64,000 nucleotides of DNA from Ophiodon elongatus (taxonomy: Eukaryota > Chordata > Actinopteri > Perciformes > Hexagrammidae), in assembly GCA_016806645.1 (NCBI GenBank), contig JACSYO010001791.1:2379501-2443500 (forward strand). Reading direction: 5' to 3'. Positions within the stretch are counted from its first letter, which is position 1; every line of letters begins with the position of its first letter. A model generated the notes under the pieces. The model had not been told where the DNA came from and searched no databases. It saw only the letters and a list, made by a program, of their open reading frames with translations. A program made the translations under genes and the position numbers. This document shows positions 50,562 to 62,833 of the stretch, piece after piece.

Positions 50562-52624
50562 ATTTTGTTATATTCAACTTGACTGATGTATCGCTCAGGA
50601 CCAAAAGAAGGCCAGCGTTGAGTGTGAAGTAGTTTGTATGCGCAATTCTCAAGAAAGCTGCAAACAGCAACACCAGGCATGTTTTCAATGGGCATAGCAC
50701 TAGGTTTTTAAATTCAGGATCTGGGGGACTGAATAAACAAGATGCTCTCCCGCAAAATGATTCAATGGGCAACAATAACATGCAGGTACAATTCTCTCCT
50801 GAAGAATATAAAAAGCATTATTTAAATTCCTGTATATGAAGTGTGTATCCTCAGGTCAAACTGACACATTTGTAAAAAGATATCTGCTCTTAACACAGTT
50901 TAAAACTTTGGAGCTGCTGGAAAATAGGACAGTGTTGGATTTCTCCAGCTCCAGCCGACGCAGACAAATCTTTTGTGCTTCCACTGTTGAAATAATAGCT
51001 TCTAATATAATGTCATGGTTGTCAATAAACAGTGGTCAATCCTTTTTAGCAGCATTAATCTCTCAGAGTTTGTTTTTGAAGGAACTGTTTCTATGTGTAT
51101 TTTACCCATGGTATGGCAGATTAATTCTTGTATATTAAATTTCCTAATAGACAATACTTGGTGCTGATGTTCAGTGTTTTAACTGCATTCAAACTTCTTT
51201 GAAATCTTTAAGGTGCAAACAACACATCTCCTAAAATTTCATGTTAAACAACAGGTTAAATAAAAATGTTATCCACTCAGATTGTGGCAAGTGAATCCAA
51301 TTAGATCAGGGATTTAGTCAAAATAGTGCCGATGCTTTATATACAAAACAGTGTGCAGTAAGCGTTTATCATATCAGTCAAATTTGAAGTTGACAACTGT
51401 AACTAACCAATATCTTATCGTTAAATTTCAAACTTCCCTCCAAATGATAATGTGTATTCATTAAAAATACTATATATTTCCAGCATGCACCAGATTGAAG
51501 GAAGTGTGCGGGATGAATGATACGTACGAAATTACATGTTCTGTCACTGCTGCCCTCTTGCCCTCCATGAGCTTCCCCTGCACTGTGGGGATAAATAGAG
51601 AGAGGGTCCATTTCCCTCCGGGACTTACAGCGTGCGGCTGATATCGGAGCAGAGTTGCTGACAGATGTAATACCAGGACTGGTTGCCATTTGGCTTAAGA
51701 AAATAGCCATGCCAACAAATACTTTCAGTTGATCCATCAACTTTGAGGCCAGAGTGTAACTACATCGCCACACTGCTGTGTTCTCACACATACTTTTCGC
51801 AGATTGTTAGCGGATTCATCAATACAATCTTGAGTGGATCATTTTTTCTTTCAGAGACCAAAGATTAGACCCATGCAGTTCATAACATTCAATTCAACAA
51901 GCTAGTCCATAGTACTTTACTTGGGGCACTAAAGTTGCTTCATTGCCCCCTTTCCTTACTTTTATTATAGTAGTGGCAAGTCGTCAGTCTCAAATTAATT
52001 GCCTCAGCTCTTGGTGCAAGAATTATTTTAAAACAAAACCAGTAGTGCTACTGACAGCCCGAATCTGCCAAATCTGCCAATCATACACATTGTAAATACA
52101 AAAAAAGTTGGACCTTGCTCCAATTTGGATTGCAAATTCAACTTCCTCTTAAAGCGCTGCGCTGATTTAATACATGCAAGCGCACATTTGTGATTGAGTA
52201 CTTTGTAACTTGAGCAGCATATGAGCACTGTTTACTTTGCAATCATTACATTAAATGATAAATAAATTGGCGACTTAATACTTTCCTAGTGCAGGATAAT
52301 CCTCATGGTATTATGAACAACCTATAAACTCATGGATCTATTACTCAAACAGGAAACCCTGAATCCTATTTCATTATCAACCAATGCAACCTCCTGCAAA
52401 GTGCAAGCCCATTAAAAACGGGCCTGTTCGGAACGGACCGATTGCTTGCCCTCTGACATTGCTGCTTGTAGCTTTCTAGAGAACAGCCTAACAACTTTAC
52501 ACTCGACACTGTGTTTCCTAACAAGCTGTGCCGAGCATGCCACTTGGTAATTTATTGGTTCCCTTTCAATACACACCACAATGTGGACATAACCCACTGC
52601 TAATAAATGTGTGCCATAGTTCTC

Positions 52625-52750
52625 AACAGCTCAAACTGCTCTTCTTTGGGTGCTCACCAATACACCTGCCAAGTTTGAAATCGATTGAATGAGCAGTTGT
52701 CGAAGAAAATAGAAGGACAGACGTACACACAGACCGCTTCCATTTTAGTT
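52625..52750 (+). repeat. Teleost interspersed repeat (CACCTGCCAAGTTTGAAATCGA type)
   Basis: AATACACCTGCCAAGTTTGA, ATGAGCAGTTGTCGA, GACAGACGTACACACAGAC and CCATTTTAGTTAGAT recur in fish genomes. It may belong to the same family as 49640-49850. Family name not assigned. Confidence 0.4.
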
Positions 52751-53624
52751 AGATGTCGGGCTGGGTTTAGTCTTAAAGCCCACTTCGTCCCTTTTTCCAG
52801 CTTAGCTGTCAGTTGAACATGCAAAGCTGTCTGACTGTACAGGCATTTCTGAATAATCACCAAAGACCTTTTTCTTATTTTCAAATTACGAAAATATGAA
52901 CTTAAATTTGAAAAACACTATTAATTTTGAACAGAAAATCTACTGGGTTTTCCCAATTTCATTTAGACTGAAATAGAACAGAGAAGATCCAGTTTGTGAT
53001 GCAATCACAACAAAGTTCAGAGTCAAATCATAGAAAATGGTCCAACTCCCATGCTAAAGCAACTGTTTTTGCTCAACATCAAAAATTAACGCAACAGTTT
53101 GCATCTGTCTTTTCAAATTGTGCTACTACAACTTCTAATAAAATGATGTCCAACCAACATACTACATTGAGTTTAGGGAATTAGCATTTCCTCTAGAATA
53201 AATGGTATTATTTAATTACCACATACTTAACAGTTGGTAGCATAAACACGTTTTTTTTAAGTTCATAATGAAGGAATTTTTAATTGTTCTTTAATTAATT
53301 TCCATGCTTATGAACACATATTTTAGCACTGACAACCGTTAAAAAAAACAAGTTACTCCAATTAGATTTTCTTCAGTAATTTTAAGCTTTTTCATATTTT
53401 CGTTCATTTGGTAGCTTTTAAAAAATGTATTCAGTCATCAACAAAAATGTATGGCAATTAACTTTTCTTATTTTGACCTGCAGTTGTGTATTGTAATAGC
53501 AATTCTATGTTCTTATGAGTATCTTATATTCTTATATAGGTCAACTGGTGTATGAGTTGTTTTTGAGCAAACTATCAAGGCCTGCATTGTGATACTTGCG
53601 GTTTATGCAGCAGCTGCCGAAGTA

Positions 53625-54571
53625 AGGCAAGGCAAGTTTATTTGTAGAGCACATTTCAACAACAAGGCAATTCAAAGTGCTTCACATAAAACCATTAAAA
53701 GCATCACAACATAATGCAAAAGAAAAGAAGATTTAAAAGAAATTAAGAAAATTAATTTAAATATGAAAAACAGTCAGTAAAAATAGCTAAAAATAGAATA
53801 AACGTTGCTGTGCAGTTTAATAAATAAAATACAGTAGTGAAATGCAGAAATTGATTAAGATCCTTGAATCTGGTTCAATTAAAGGCAACAGCAAACAGAA
53901 AAGTCTTCTATCTGGATTTAAAGGAGCTGAGGGTCTCAGCAGACCTGCAGCTTTCGGGGACTTTGTTCCAGATATGTGGAGCAGAAAAACTGAACGCTGC
54001 TTCTCCATGTTTAGTTCTGACTCTTGGAACAGAAAGTGGACCAGTCCCAGACGACCTTAGGGGTCTGGATGGTTCATAAGGTAGCAGCCCTAAACCATTC
54101 AGTGCTTTATAAACCAACAGCAGGATTTTAAAGTGAATTCTTTGTTGGACAGGAAGCCAGTGCAAAGACCTCAGAATTTGAGTGATGTGATCCACTTTCT
54201 TGGTCTTAGTGAGGACTCGACTCAGCTGCAGCTTTCTGATTTACTTTTTACAGAGACCTGTAAACACACCGTTACAGTAGTCTATTCTACTGAAGATAAA
54301 TGCGTGGACAAGTTTTTCCAAATCCTGTTGAGACATAAGTCCTCTAATCCTTGATATGTTCTTCAGGTGTTAGTAGGCTGATTTTGTAATTGTCTTGATA
54401 TGGCTGTTCAGGTTGAGGTCTGAATCCATAACTACACCTAGATTTCTGGCTTAGTTTGTGGTTTTTAACATCAGTGATTGAAGCTGAGCGCTGACTTTCA
54501 ATCGTTCATCCTTGGAACCAAAAACAATTACTTCTGTTTTATCTTTATTTAATTGAAGAAAATTCTTCAAG
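53625..54571 (-). mobile_element. 5'-truncated L2-type LINE
   Basis: Minus strand. The element begins (5', truncated) at 54571 with FLQLNKDKTEVIVFGSKDE of the reverse transcriptase, continues through LGVVMDSDLNLNSHIK, LEKLVHAFIFSRIDYCNGVF and the SLHWLPVQQRIHFKILLLVY block, and ends with the 3' tail at 53625-53700 (TTTATTTGTAGAGCACATTT and AAGTGCTTCACATAAAA on the plus strand). Typical 3'-anchored retroposition remnant of a non-LTR element of the L2/CR1 lineage. Exact family not assigned. Confidence 0.8.
53908..54560 (-). pseudogene. LINE ORF2 C-terminal region (reverse transcriptase tail), broken
   Basis: Reading from 54560 to 53908 the protein has at least three stops (after LMLKTTN, after KSAY and after GLCKK) and a loss where relatives have IQNAAARVL. 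The last 95 codons are open: DHITQILRSLHWLPVQQR, ALNGLG, RPLRSSGTG, SVPRVRTKHGEAAFSF and APHIWNKVPESCRSAETL. A segment between ALNGLG and YEPSRPL is shortened. The open tail is a relic and not a host gene. The overlapping plus-strand frames are shadows of it. Confidence 0.8.
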
Positions 54572-57500
54572 TAGCATGCACATCCTCTTCACTGTTGTCA
54601 ATGAATAAGTACTTTTTAACATGTTCCATATCTTAGGATGTATGTCTGCTGACCATGTTGACAAAGCCCTCCTTGCAGGATATATGTATCTGTATGTCTT
54701 GTGACCACGCTGATTAGTACTCCTTTGTTTTCAAATGCTAAAGCAGAATCTTCCAATACAGCCCCCAACCCTGTACACTGTCTTTATAACTTCAATCTGG
54801 AGTGCTCACTTCTACAGACTCCTTGCAACTCTGTATAACTGTGCCTCTTCTTGCAAGAATAAATACTTTGAAAGATAAGTTCTGCTTTACAATATCCGTC
54901 ATTTCAGCGTATTCAACGGGTAAAGGTACATTTTGCCACCACAGTATTTGAAAACACAGTATTCAAAACTTGAAGAAAAAAACCAACAACAGTACAAATC
55001 TTAATTATCCCACAAAATTATAAATAAGCAAAATTACCATATGGCCTTGGGAACTTTAGTAGTACGTATACTCAATTATGCCATCACAGCAAAGTAATAG
55101 GCCTTCACATTTAAAACATCATTAACAAAAGACAAACACTGCATTCTCTGTGTCCTACCCTGTAGCAGTCACTCTGTAGGCTTAAATACGTATTTTCTTT
55201 AAACATCATCTTTGTTTTGTCAACTGTCAGGACGAGATGTGTTGCACAAACAGTATGCAAGGTAACTTGAAGGAGAAACAGTCTCAAATGTTGTCTTGTG
55301 TTCCTTTTCTGTTGGACTATCAGTTTTGTAGCCTCTCCAATGGATAGTGCTTTGACAGAAGTGCAATCTTCAGAAAATACTGTTCTTGAGACTCATTGCT
55401 TTGCTACTGGCCTTCAGTCCATCAAGTTTAAGGAACAGCTTCCGAAACACTTCAAAAGTACATTTAAGTTCCTTGCAATCGCTCAGATTCAGAATGAAAA
55501 GCCCTTTCTAGCTGAGCAGATGTGTCAAAAGAAACGTTATCATTCTCATCCATTGGATGGCCAAATTACACTGATAAATATGACTACGTGTAGTAAGACA
55601 ACATATTCTATTAACTGTACAATTAAGAATATGCTCATATTCATTCAGTAGAATTTATTTTGATAGGAAATAATAGTCGCCTTGAAATTGTCCTTTGTAT
55701 TGTATTTGTTCAGCCTTCAGGTCCTCGAACACACAGCCTTAACTGTCTGAATTTGTCTAGGCATGTTAAGTGGGTATCCTCCTGAATTCAAGCATATATT
55801 TGAGTACATTTTCCACACTAATATGAAGTTGATAATAATAATAATGTGTCTGACCATGCGTTTAATTAAACAGCGGTAATGGGTGCCCTGAATAACTTTT
55901 AGGGTAAGAAGAAAATATACAAATTTGTCATAGTCATATGATTATTGATGACCCCAAATATGTAAATCATTGTAGAGCATACTTTTGTTTCAGATTTTTC
56001 TGAATAGAAATGGTGGCATATTTATTTTACAGTAAACATATGGCAAGATGCATCTAAGCAATCATCGTCTACTTCAATCTAATCCGATCTAATTTCACAC
56101 ATCACCATGCAGATGTCTTTCTTATTAACATCAGCTCATCTCCCCATGAGTAAATTTGAAACCCATTATAAATGAATACTGTATACAGCAAGCTAGAAAA
56201 TTGCTCCCTTTCATTTTTGTTTCATCTCTGCTTCTATGACACACAAATATTCGGTAGAACCATCTTTTTTCAATAACACAGCAAAGCCAGGTTACAGAGG
56301 AAGTGTACAGCTAGTTTTTCCGTATATACATAAAGGCTTCTATGTTTTCTACACTGATTACAATAAAAATTATATGAGAGGTGAAAATTAAAGGACACTT
56401 ACAATCGGCCAATAATATAGATGTCCACAGGCAGTTTGCTATTCTCAAACTATATTGTAGGGAGACATTTTGTAGATTCATTCATTTGTTTTCTAATGTT
56501 GCCATGGTGATGAAATTCAGAATCATTATTCCGTTTCATTTAGATATTGAGAAGCCATGGTTCAATTTGCTCGACAATAAGGAAAAAGATAAATGTCATC
56601 AGACTGTGGTGTGTTTGTGAAATTAGCCATCTATGAAAGTGTACAACAGCATTATATGTATTACTGTCCTCAAATGTTATAAATACACAATCAAACTAAG
56701 CACGAAGAGAAAAAATTCTGCCTCTGCATTGTGAACTGATTTTCTTTGAACTCTGTGATACTTGAGGTGGTGTTACATGTTTCAAAAAGCCTCTCACTTT
56801 TTTGTTGACTTTGAATCCGTAACACATTTTGGTAATTATATTGCCTCAGATCATAAGAGTCCTTTAATATTTTTCATTAAGAATGAAGAGGCCAAACACA
56901 TCTTTCAAGATGATACAGACCAACTTAGCACCATGTGCAGCCTCAAAATGCATCAGGGAATAGATTCAAAACACTTCATGAAAACTGAACATTTTCAATA
57001 TGGTTATTCATATTGCAAAGCTATTGCATTTCCTTATATAATACAGGTCTTTCTATTTTCCTGGTCTCTCTCAATATATGACGGCAGATACATATTTACA
57101 TTAGCAGAGCCAAGGCAGACAGAAAGCATGTGTTTGTGTGCTGCTCAGTGATATCTGAGAGGAGAAACTTGACTCCCACCAGCCTCACATTTAACCACAG
57201 TCCAGCCTGATTTTCACAGCAGTACATCACAGTCAACCCAGGGCTCAACACGCGAACAACCCCAAAGCTGGTCTCTGATAATAACCTGTGGACTCAGCAA
57301 GCCCTCGATAACGTGGCCAGGCTGTGCAGAACATTCACTCAGACACATCCGCGTGTTTGCAATTAATTTTAAATGAAAAAATTGACTGTATACACACAAA
57401 CTATATATACTGTACAACACTCTCTATGGAGGGTGGTGGATATGGAAAATGACACTTGTTTGGCATAATTCAGACAAATTGCAGTGATCCATAGGTGGAA

Positions 57501-57780
57501 TTGGGGTCATTCATCTTCTCCTCTCTAATATGAAAGCCATTCATGTGGTTCAAATAAATTGTATTCTTTTCCACATTTTGAACAGTTTGCGCTTCTTACG
57601 CGCATCATGTCGATTTCTTTTCATTTGTGTCTTTTTTTCCCCCATGTTTCAGGCAGGAGCAGGTCAGTTACTGTCTTAAAATTCATTTCAGCCATCCTCA
57701 TATAATAATGCAGAGAAGGGTGGAATTTGGTAGTTTGGGGCTATCTTTGTGTCTCAGGAGTCTATAATAATTATAATGGC
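54572..57780. other. Intron stretch without recognised genes
   Basis: Very AT-rich. Frames 55298-55651 and 56762-57151 are open for more than 115 codons but show no motif or splice context; low GC and plain composition argue for chance. Confidence 0.4.
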
Positions 57781-57784
57781 ACAT

Positions 57785-57985
57785 TTTACTTTAATTGATC
57801 CCCTGAGGCAACATTTTTTCATTTTTTTTTATCCCCTCAGACCTGCACAGTGAGGTATAGGAGCACAGAGTCAGCGACAGAACAACGCCTCAGGGATTGT
57901 GAGGGATTTAGTGTCCTGCTCCAGGACACTTGAGCAGGGGGGTTTTCTGGAACAAGGGACTGAACCTGGGACTTTTCTGTTCAGG
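57785..57985 (+). repeat. Dispersed repeat (GATCCCCTGAGG / CTCCAGGACAC type)
   Basis: TTGATCCCCTGAGGCAA, ACCTGCACAGTGAGGTAT, GAGCACAGAGTCAGCGACAG, TTAGTGTCCTGCTCCAGGAC and CTGAACCTGGGAC resemble a repeat text familiar from fish genomes. Boundaries uncertain. Confidence 0.4.
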
Positions 57986-57989
57986 GTCA

Positions 57990-60900
57990 GTCTCCCTAAT
58001 GATTTGAGCCCAGTCTTTCACACACTCCCCGGTATTTTACTCACCCGCAGCTGTATTTTTAAAAAATCGAGTGAAAAAGAACACAATCTGAAGCTAATGT
58101 ACCAATATTAAAACACAGCACATTCCCTGCAGTTCATCTACGGGAACATTTTACTAACAGGGATCGGTCAGGTTTTTAACAATACTGTTGTTATTCTTGC
58201 CTAAAAATCAATTCCATCCATTTTCTCTCCCTCTCAGGGAGCTGAGCATGTCCCAGCATGCACTGGAGGAAAGACAGAGAAACATTGCGCAGGTTGCTGA
58301 TCAACTGATTTGCATAAATCGTTTGGTTTACAGTTTACCAGCTCAGAGGAGATATTATTTATCTCTCTATTTAGTGCTATCCATATCAGCTTGTTTTGGT
58401 TCACATTTTGCATTACTTTGATCACATCTGAGACTCCTTGTGTAATGTGAACCGCTGTGATCACACTACTGAGTCTGAGCATCACTGTTCTTTACATTAG
58501 ACTATTGGTCAGCAGTCTGACATTGTCTGTCAATGAATTGATGGAACAACACTGCCATTCAAAGCAGATGGGAATTCTGCAGCTCAAACAGGCCATGTGA
58601 TTATTAACTATTCGTGTCTGTTGCCTGACAAATCATCTGCTGCCAAGACAAGTAGCAGCTATACGGTGTTGATGTTTTCAATCAGCGTTGAAGGAATTGA
58701 CAATTATTCAAGCCTGCGGTGATCGAAATTGATTGATATTCAGTACTGTAGAAGCAACATTAGTGTCGTTTTAGATCTATGCATTTTCATGCTAATAATG
58801 TTCTCCAGCTGCAAAGTAAGCCTGCTTGTGTAGGCATCGCCACTAAGGGCATCCCAAAAAACAGGCTATTTATAAAACCTGCACCTTCGCTGTATAACAC
58901 CCACCTGGGTGTATTTTACGTGCTTCTGCACTACTTCTCACCAAGCAGAGGTGCTTTGCTGCCAGGGAGTATTTAATGTTTATGGCAGCGCTGTCTCTCC
59001 CACGGGTGTCAAATGAGAAGGAATATTAGTGTTCTGAGCTATTAGGAGAGCAGAGACTGAGGCTGACAATGGAAGACGAGAGAGAGAGAGAGAGAGGAGG
59101 CTCGCAGTCTCCTCAGCAACGGATATTTTTAGAGGTGGTTTTTTAGATGCTCAGATGTTAACAGTGGTATAGGACGAGTGCTGGGAGAGAAACACACTGC
59201 TTCACTATACCCGTAGATTTGATTTAGATAATGTATTGGGATTTTGGCACACTGCAACAGGTTATTGGGAAAATGACCAAAGTAGCGTGACGATTTAGGA
59301 ATGTTTTGATTTGTTTTTTTCACTTTGTGAGACCTAAATCACAACCCAGTTGTTCAGTTTAGGTTTTAGATGTGTCACTGATTGTTAATCTGCATACTGT
59401 TCAGGTAATTTTCATGTATAATTGTAATTAATCAACAGACACAAAACACACAACACATGAGGTAAATGGGGTTTTCTTTTTTCAAGACTGCTTTCAGGGC
59501 GGCTACACATTTCTAATTAATTGCTTTATAATTGTCTTTCTTTATGTTAAGTAACATTAGGTGGGAGACGGTGGTCTGGTTCAGTTTCGAGAAGTCTGAT
59601 GAGAAGCGGTGTGCAGACAACAGGAGGGGTGCTGGGGGGGAGGTCTCCCTAATTTACATCCTGTCCGATTGCAAAATGGAATCCAGCAAAGTGTTTTATT
59701 GAAAATCTGATACCTCTTGCGAGACTTGTTTAATTAGCTAAAATTATTATAAAATATGTAATGAGGAAGACCTATAATTACCAGGCCCAATTAAAAGCCA
59801 CTGAAAATGAAAATGTCCTTTGGAGCAGCTTGGCGTAGCAAGATCAACCTGTGAAAGATATGTCAGCATGCGAATACTGTGAACACATCATATTATTATT
59901 AGGTTTGCATGTATGCAATGTATGTATCTGTGTGCGTGGAATGAAAACAAACCCCCTTGTTTCTGACAAGTGTCCGCTGCAAAACAGAAAAAAAAGAAAT
60001 CCATACTTGGAGCAGGTAGGGATTGAGTGTGTTGTTTGTTAGCTGCTCCCTGTCACGGAGTTTGAATTGGAGTCCTCGAGTGAAGGGGCCCTGCCTTTGA
60101 CCACCCTGCACTTAGAGAGCAACGGATGGACAGATGCATGGATGAATGGGTAGTATTGGCAATAAAACAAATTGCAGTGTCAACCCTACAACTAACAGAG
60201 TTACAACACCCGGCCCATGGTGGGACTTGTTCAGTGTACATCCACTCCCACGGGGGCCGGGTTCTCATCCCCCTGCTCCACCTGTTATTCTCTCCAGAGG
60301 TTAAGCAATGCTGCAGCCTGCTGCTGGTTGTGTGAGAAGAGAAGAAAAAGAAAGGGATGAGTGCTCTGCTTCCACACAGCAGATGTTAGGGAGGGGGGGG
60401 AGTGTGGGGGCACAGAAGTACCAGTGAGGCAAAGACATAGAATCTAATGATTGATAGAGCCTCTGAGAGCAGAGCGCTTCTGCTGCTGTTAAATTTCCCA
60501 TGTGTCTGTCTTGGAAGTGTATGTCTAAAAGAGAGGTAGACAGATGAACCTCTTATTTAGCCTGAACAATGAAGATCAGAGAAAGAAATGTACACAAATA
60601 TTGGGAACTTTGAAATAACTCACTTGAATATTTTCATATATTTAGTTCAATTTGTTTGTGTACAACACGAGTCTCAACACATACCGAGTAAAGAACAGCA
60701 ATTTCACAACCCGTGACCACTACTGTACGTACGGCTCCGGCTATTTATAGCACACGTGTCGTGAATTTGTCAAATGTAGCTTTATCAGTGATATTCAATC
60801 TCTAGCTTCTTTTGTCATCACGTGTCACACTGCATAGATCAAAGTGTGCAGATATATCTTCTATCAGTGTACTCTCAAATCAAAACATACTTCACAAAGT

Positions 60901-62697
60901 GCTTCACAATCGGGATTAAACTGAGAAGATCATGCTCACAGGGAAATAAAATGATGCCTCTTATGTAAATTAAAGTGTAATACAATTGAGCTCACAAAGG
61001 TATTTGATCAAAATGAAATGCAGTTTTGATTGCTGTGAGTGCTGCAAAAAGTAGCAACCGAAACAGTGTTTTACTATGAATGTTATTATTATTAGATGTT
61101 TGTTTCATCTCACTTTCCCATCTCCACCATATCTTCATATCAGCATGTACGACTGGTCTGAAGTATGTGTGAGGAGACCTGTTTATATGTTTTATTCATA
61201 CATCTCGCCCCAGTTCATTTAGTACAGCATGTATGTTGCAATCTTAAAATGTTTGAAAAAAAGCTTTGATGAAATGAAGAAAAAGAAAGTCTTGCCTGAG
61301 TGCAGAAGGAAACATCCCCCAACAACAGACATGGGTCGGCACCCACAAAAGGAATCTCTTCCTCCAGAGAAGGAACTGCTAATCCATTAACCAGCCAAGT
61401 GGATGTATAAGCCAGAACTGTCGTGCTCTAGCTGTGACACGCTTCAGCACAGGGAACCGATACAAACAAACTATTAAAAACAAAAAACTAGAAAAAAGTG
61501 AAATCGCGAAAGCGCGGGTTTGAAGAGAAAGGAAACATCATTAAATGAATCCCCAGTGTACAATCAGAACAATGTTGCAGGCCACTGACTGAAGCCCCTC
61601 ACTTAACCCAAAGTGACTTTCTGTACCCGCGAGCAAAGCAGCACAATATCATTGTTAATTTAATGGCATCCCCTATACTCTTTACTCAAATTTCCAGTTT
61701 TCCAACCGAATAGTATCTGAGCTGGGGCCAGGCCTTGCTTCATAGTGTGATTCTGGCTTCCACGAACTGAACTAGAGGGTATTATTCCGCCATTGAGTTG
61801 GCTTTTTACTGGGTCACGAAAGGGAAATTCATTAGCATGCACATACTCTCTGTGGCATTTTGGCAGAGCCACGGAACTGTTATCCTGAAATGTTGCATTG
61901 GGAATTAAAAAACCTTTGTTGGTAACCAGGGGACGTCCACTGCTGCCTTTAGACCTGCGTTCAATATCAGAGCATTTCTGAGAGGCCAAGGGCTGTGTTT
62001 AAACAGATCCGCGGGGAATTACTGCAGATATTGTGCTGGCCAGTGCCTAACAAGCTAAACTCAACTAATCAATGCCACTGGACAATGCTGGGGGTTTACC
62101 AGCATGGGATTTTACTGAAATTTAAGAAATGTAGTTCATGTCTCTTTACAAAATGGCCCAATCTGCAGCAAAAAGAAGAAGAAATTTAGTAAACAGTATT
62201 TTTTACCTCGAACAAAACAAAACAGCCTTTGTAATTAGAAAAGGGACTCTGAAAAAATGGTTTTCAATTACACAATTTATAGACTTTCAAATGCTACCAA
62301 ACTCCCCTGTCTCACTGGCAGCACCATAAACTGAATTGATGGCTCTCCATGTCTCAAAGTTGCCCCTTGTGGTCCAGGGAAAGATTTTTTTTAATACCTT
62401 GCATCCCTCATGCTGTGAAATATGGTACCTGTGCACATATAATAAGAAAAAGTCCAGAGGATTGAAAAAGATTTGTGTGGGTTAAAAGATGGAAGAAAAA
62501 TAAAAAAGCATCAAGACTCGAACAAATAGTTCCGGTGAACAAGAGTTTGAAAAAGACACTGGAAACAGCGGTATTCATATGCATTTGACGTTAAAATGTC
62601 TGCTAATGAGATGCTCGGATGCTTTTGCATAAGAAAAGGCACTTTTTATCTTTAAAATGTCTAATTTGGAAACTTTTCTCCATTGTCTTCCAATTAG
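57990..62697. other. Intron stretch without recognised genes
   Basis: No gene features before exon B. Block 59480-59830 has several TAATTA words and little repeat structure (see findings). The minus frame 61660-61989 was considered as a retroelement and not accepted. The last bases before exon B (from 62676) form a modest pyrimidine tract. Confidence 0.4.
59078..59096. repeat. (GA)n microsatellite
   Basis: Nine GA units followed by GGAGG. Confidence 0.9.
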
Positions 62698-62833
62698 GTG
62701 GTCTGTGCATTTCCCAGTCTGTGAAAATACCACGTGAACCAAGAACTGGAGAGTTTGACAAGATCATTCGCAGGCTGAGTGAGAACCCTAACGCCAGAGT
62801 GGTCATTATTTTTGCCAATGAGGACGACATCAG
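62698..62833 (+). CDS. grm4: Group III metabotropic glutamate receptor, internal exon B (ligand-binding domain)
   Basis: Next coding exon of the same gene. The acceptor CAATTAG ends at 62697. The first two bases complete the Gly codon begun in exon A, 44 full codons follow, and the last two bases (AG) begin an Arg codon before the GTGAGT donor at 62834. The joined reading runs SREDG-GLCISQSVKIPREP, then TGEFDKIIRRL and IIFANEDDIR, equal to about residues 246-291 of mammalian mGlu4 with no insertion or deletion. The Cys of GLCIS is at the position that links the binding domain to the cysteine-rich domain by a disulfide in mGlu receptors. Asn and Glu of ANEDD correspond to positions 286-287 near the group III agonist pocket. 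SVKIPREPxTGEFDKII is closer to mGlu4 than to mGlu8 (SQKIPREPxPGEFEKII). Lobe 2 surface changes (RRLSENPNARVV) look like ordinary divergence. Confidence 0.95.

Larger units (their letters stand above)
38715..62697 (+). other. Intron between the two mGlu receptor exons (23,983 bp)
   Basis: Bounded by a GTGAGT donor and a CAATTAG acceptor; phase 1. No additional exon is needed, because the protein runs without a gap across it. Contents are transposon remnants and simple repeats listed individually. The longest open frames (51378-51791 minus, 55298-55651 plus, 56762-57151 plus) have no motif, no codon bias I can see and no splice context, and are taken as chance. Confidence 0.9.

Noticed and set aside
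51378..51791. A 137-codon minus-strand frame.
   Set aside because: No motif, no signal peptide, antisense to the receptor gene and within its intron; consistent with chance.
53842..54354. Plus-strand frames of 72-73 codons.
   Set aside because: They are complementary-strand shadows of the minus-strand LINE.
56762..57151. A 129-codon plus-strand frame with aromatic-rich composition.
   Set aside because: AT-rich chance frame; no similarity to the receptor or any family I know, and no flanking acceptor/donor pair that fits its phase.
61660..61989. A 109-codon minus-strand frame containing GLAPAQILFG, similar to the integrase-tail phrase GLSPAQILFG of Ty3/gypsy-like elements.
   Set aside because: Only about ten residues resemble the family. 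The rest (KCHREYVHANEFPFRD and so on) does not, and no other integrase or LTR feature is nearby.
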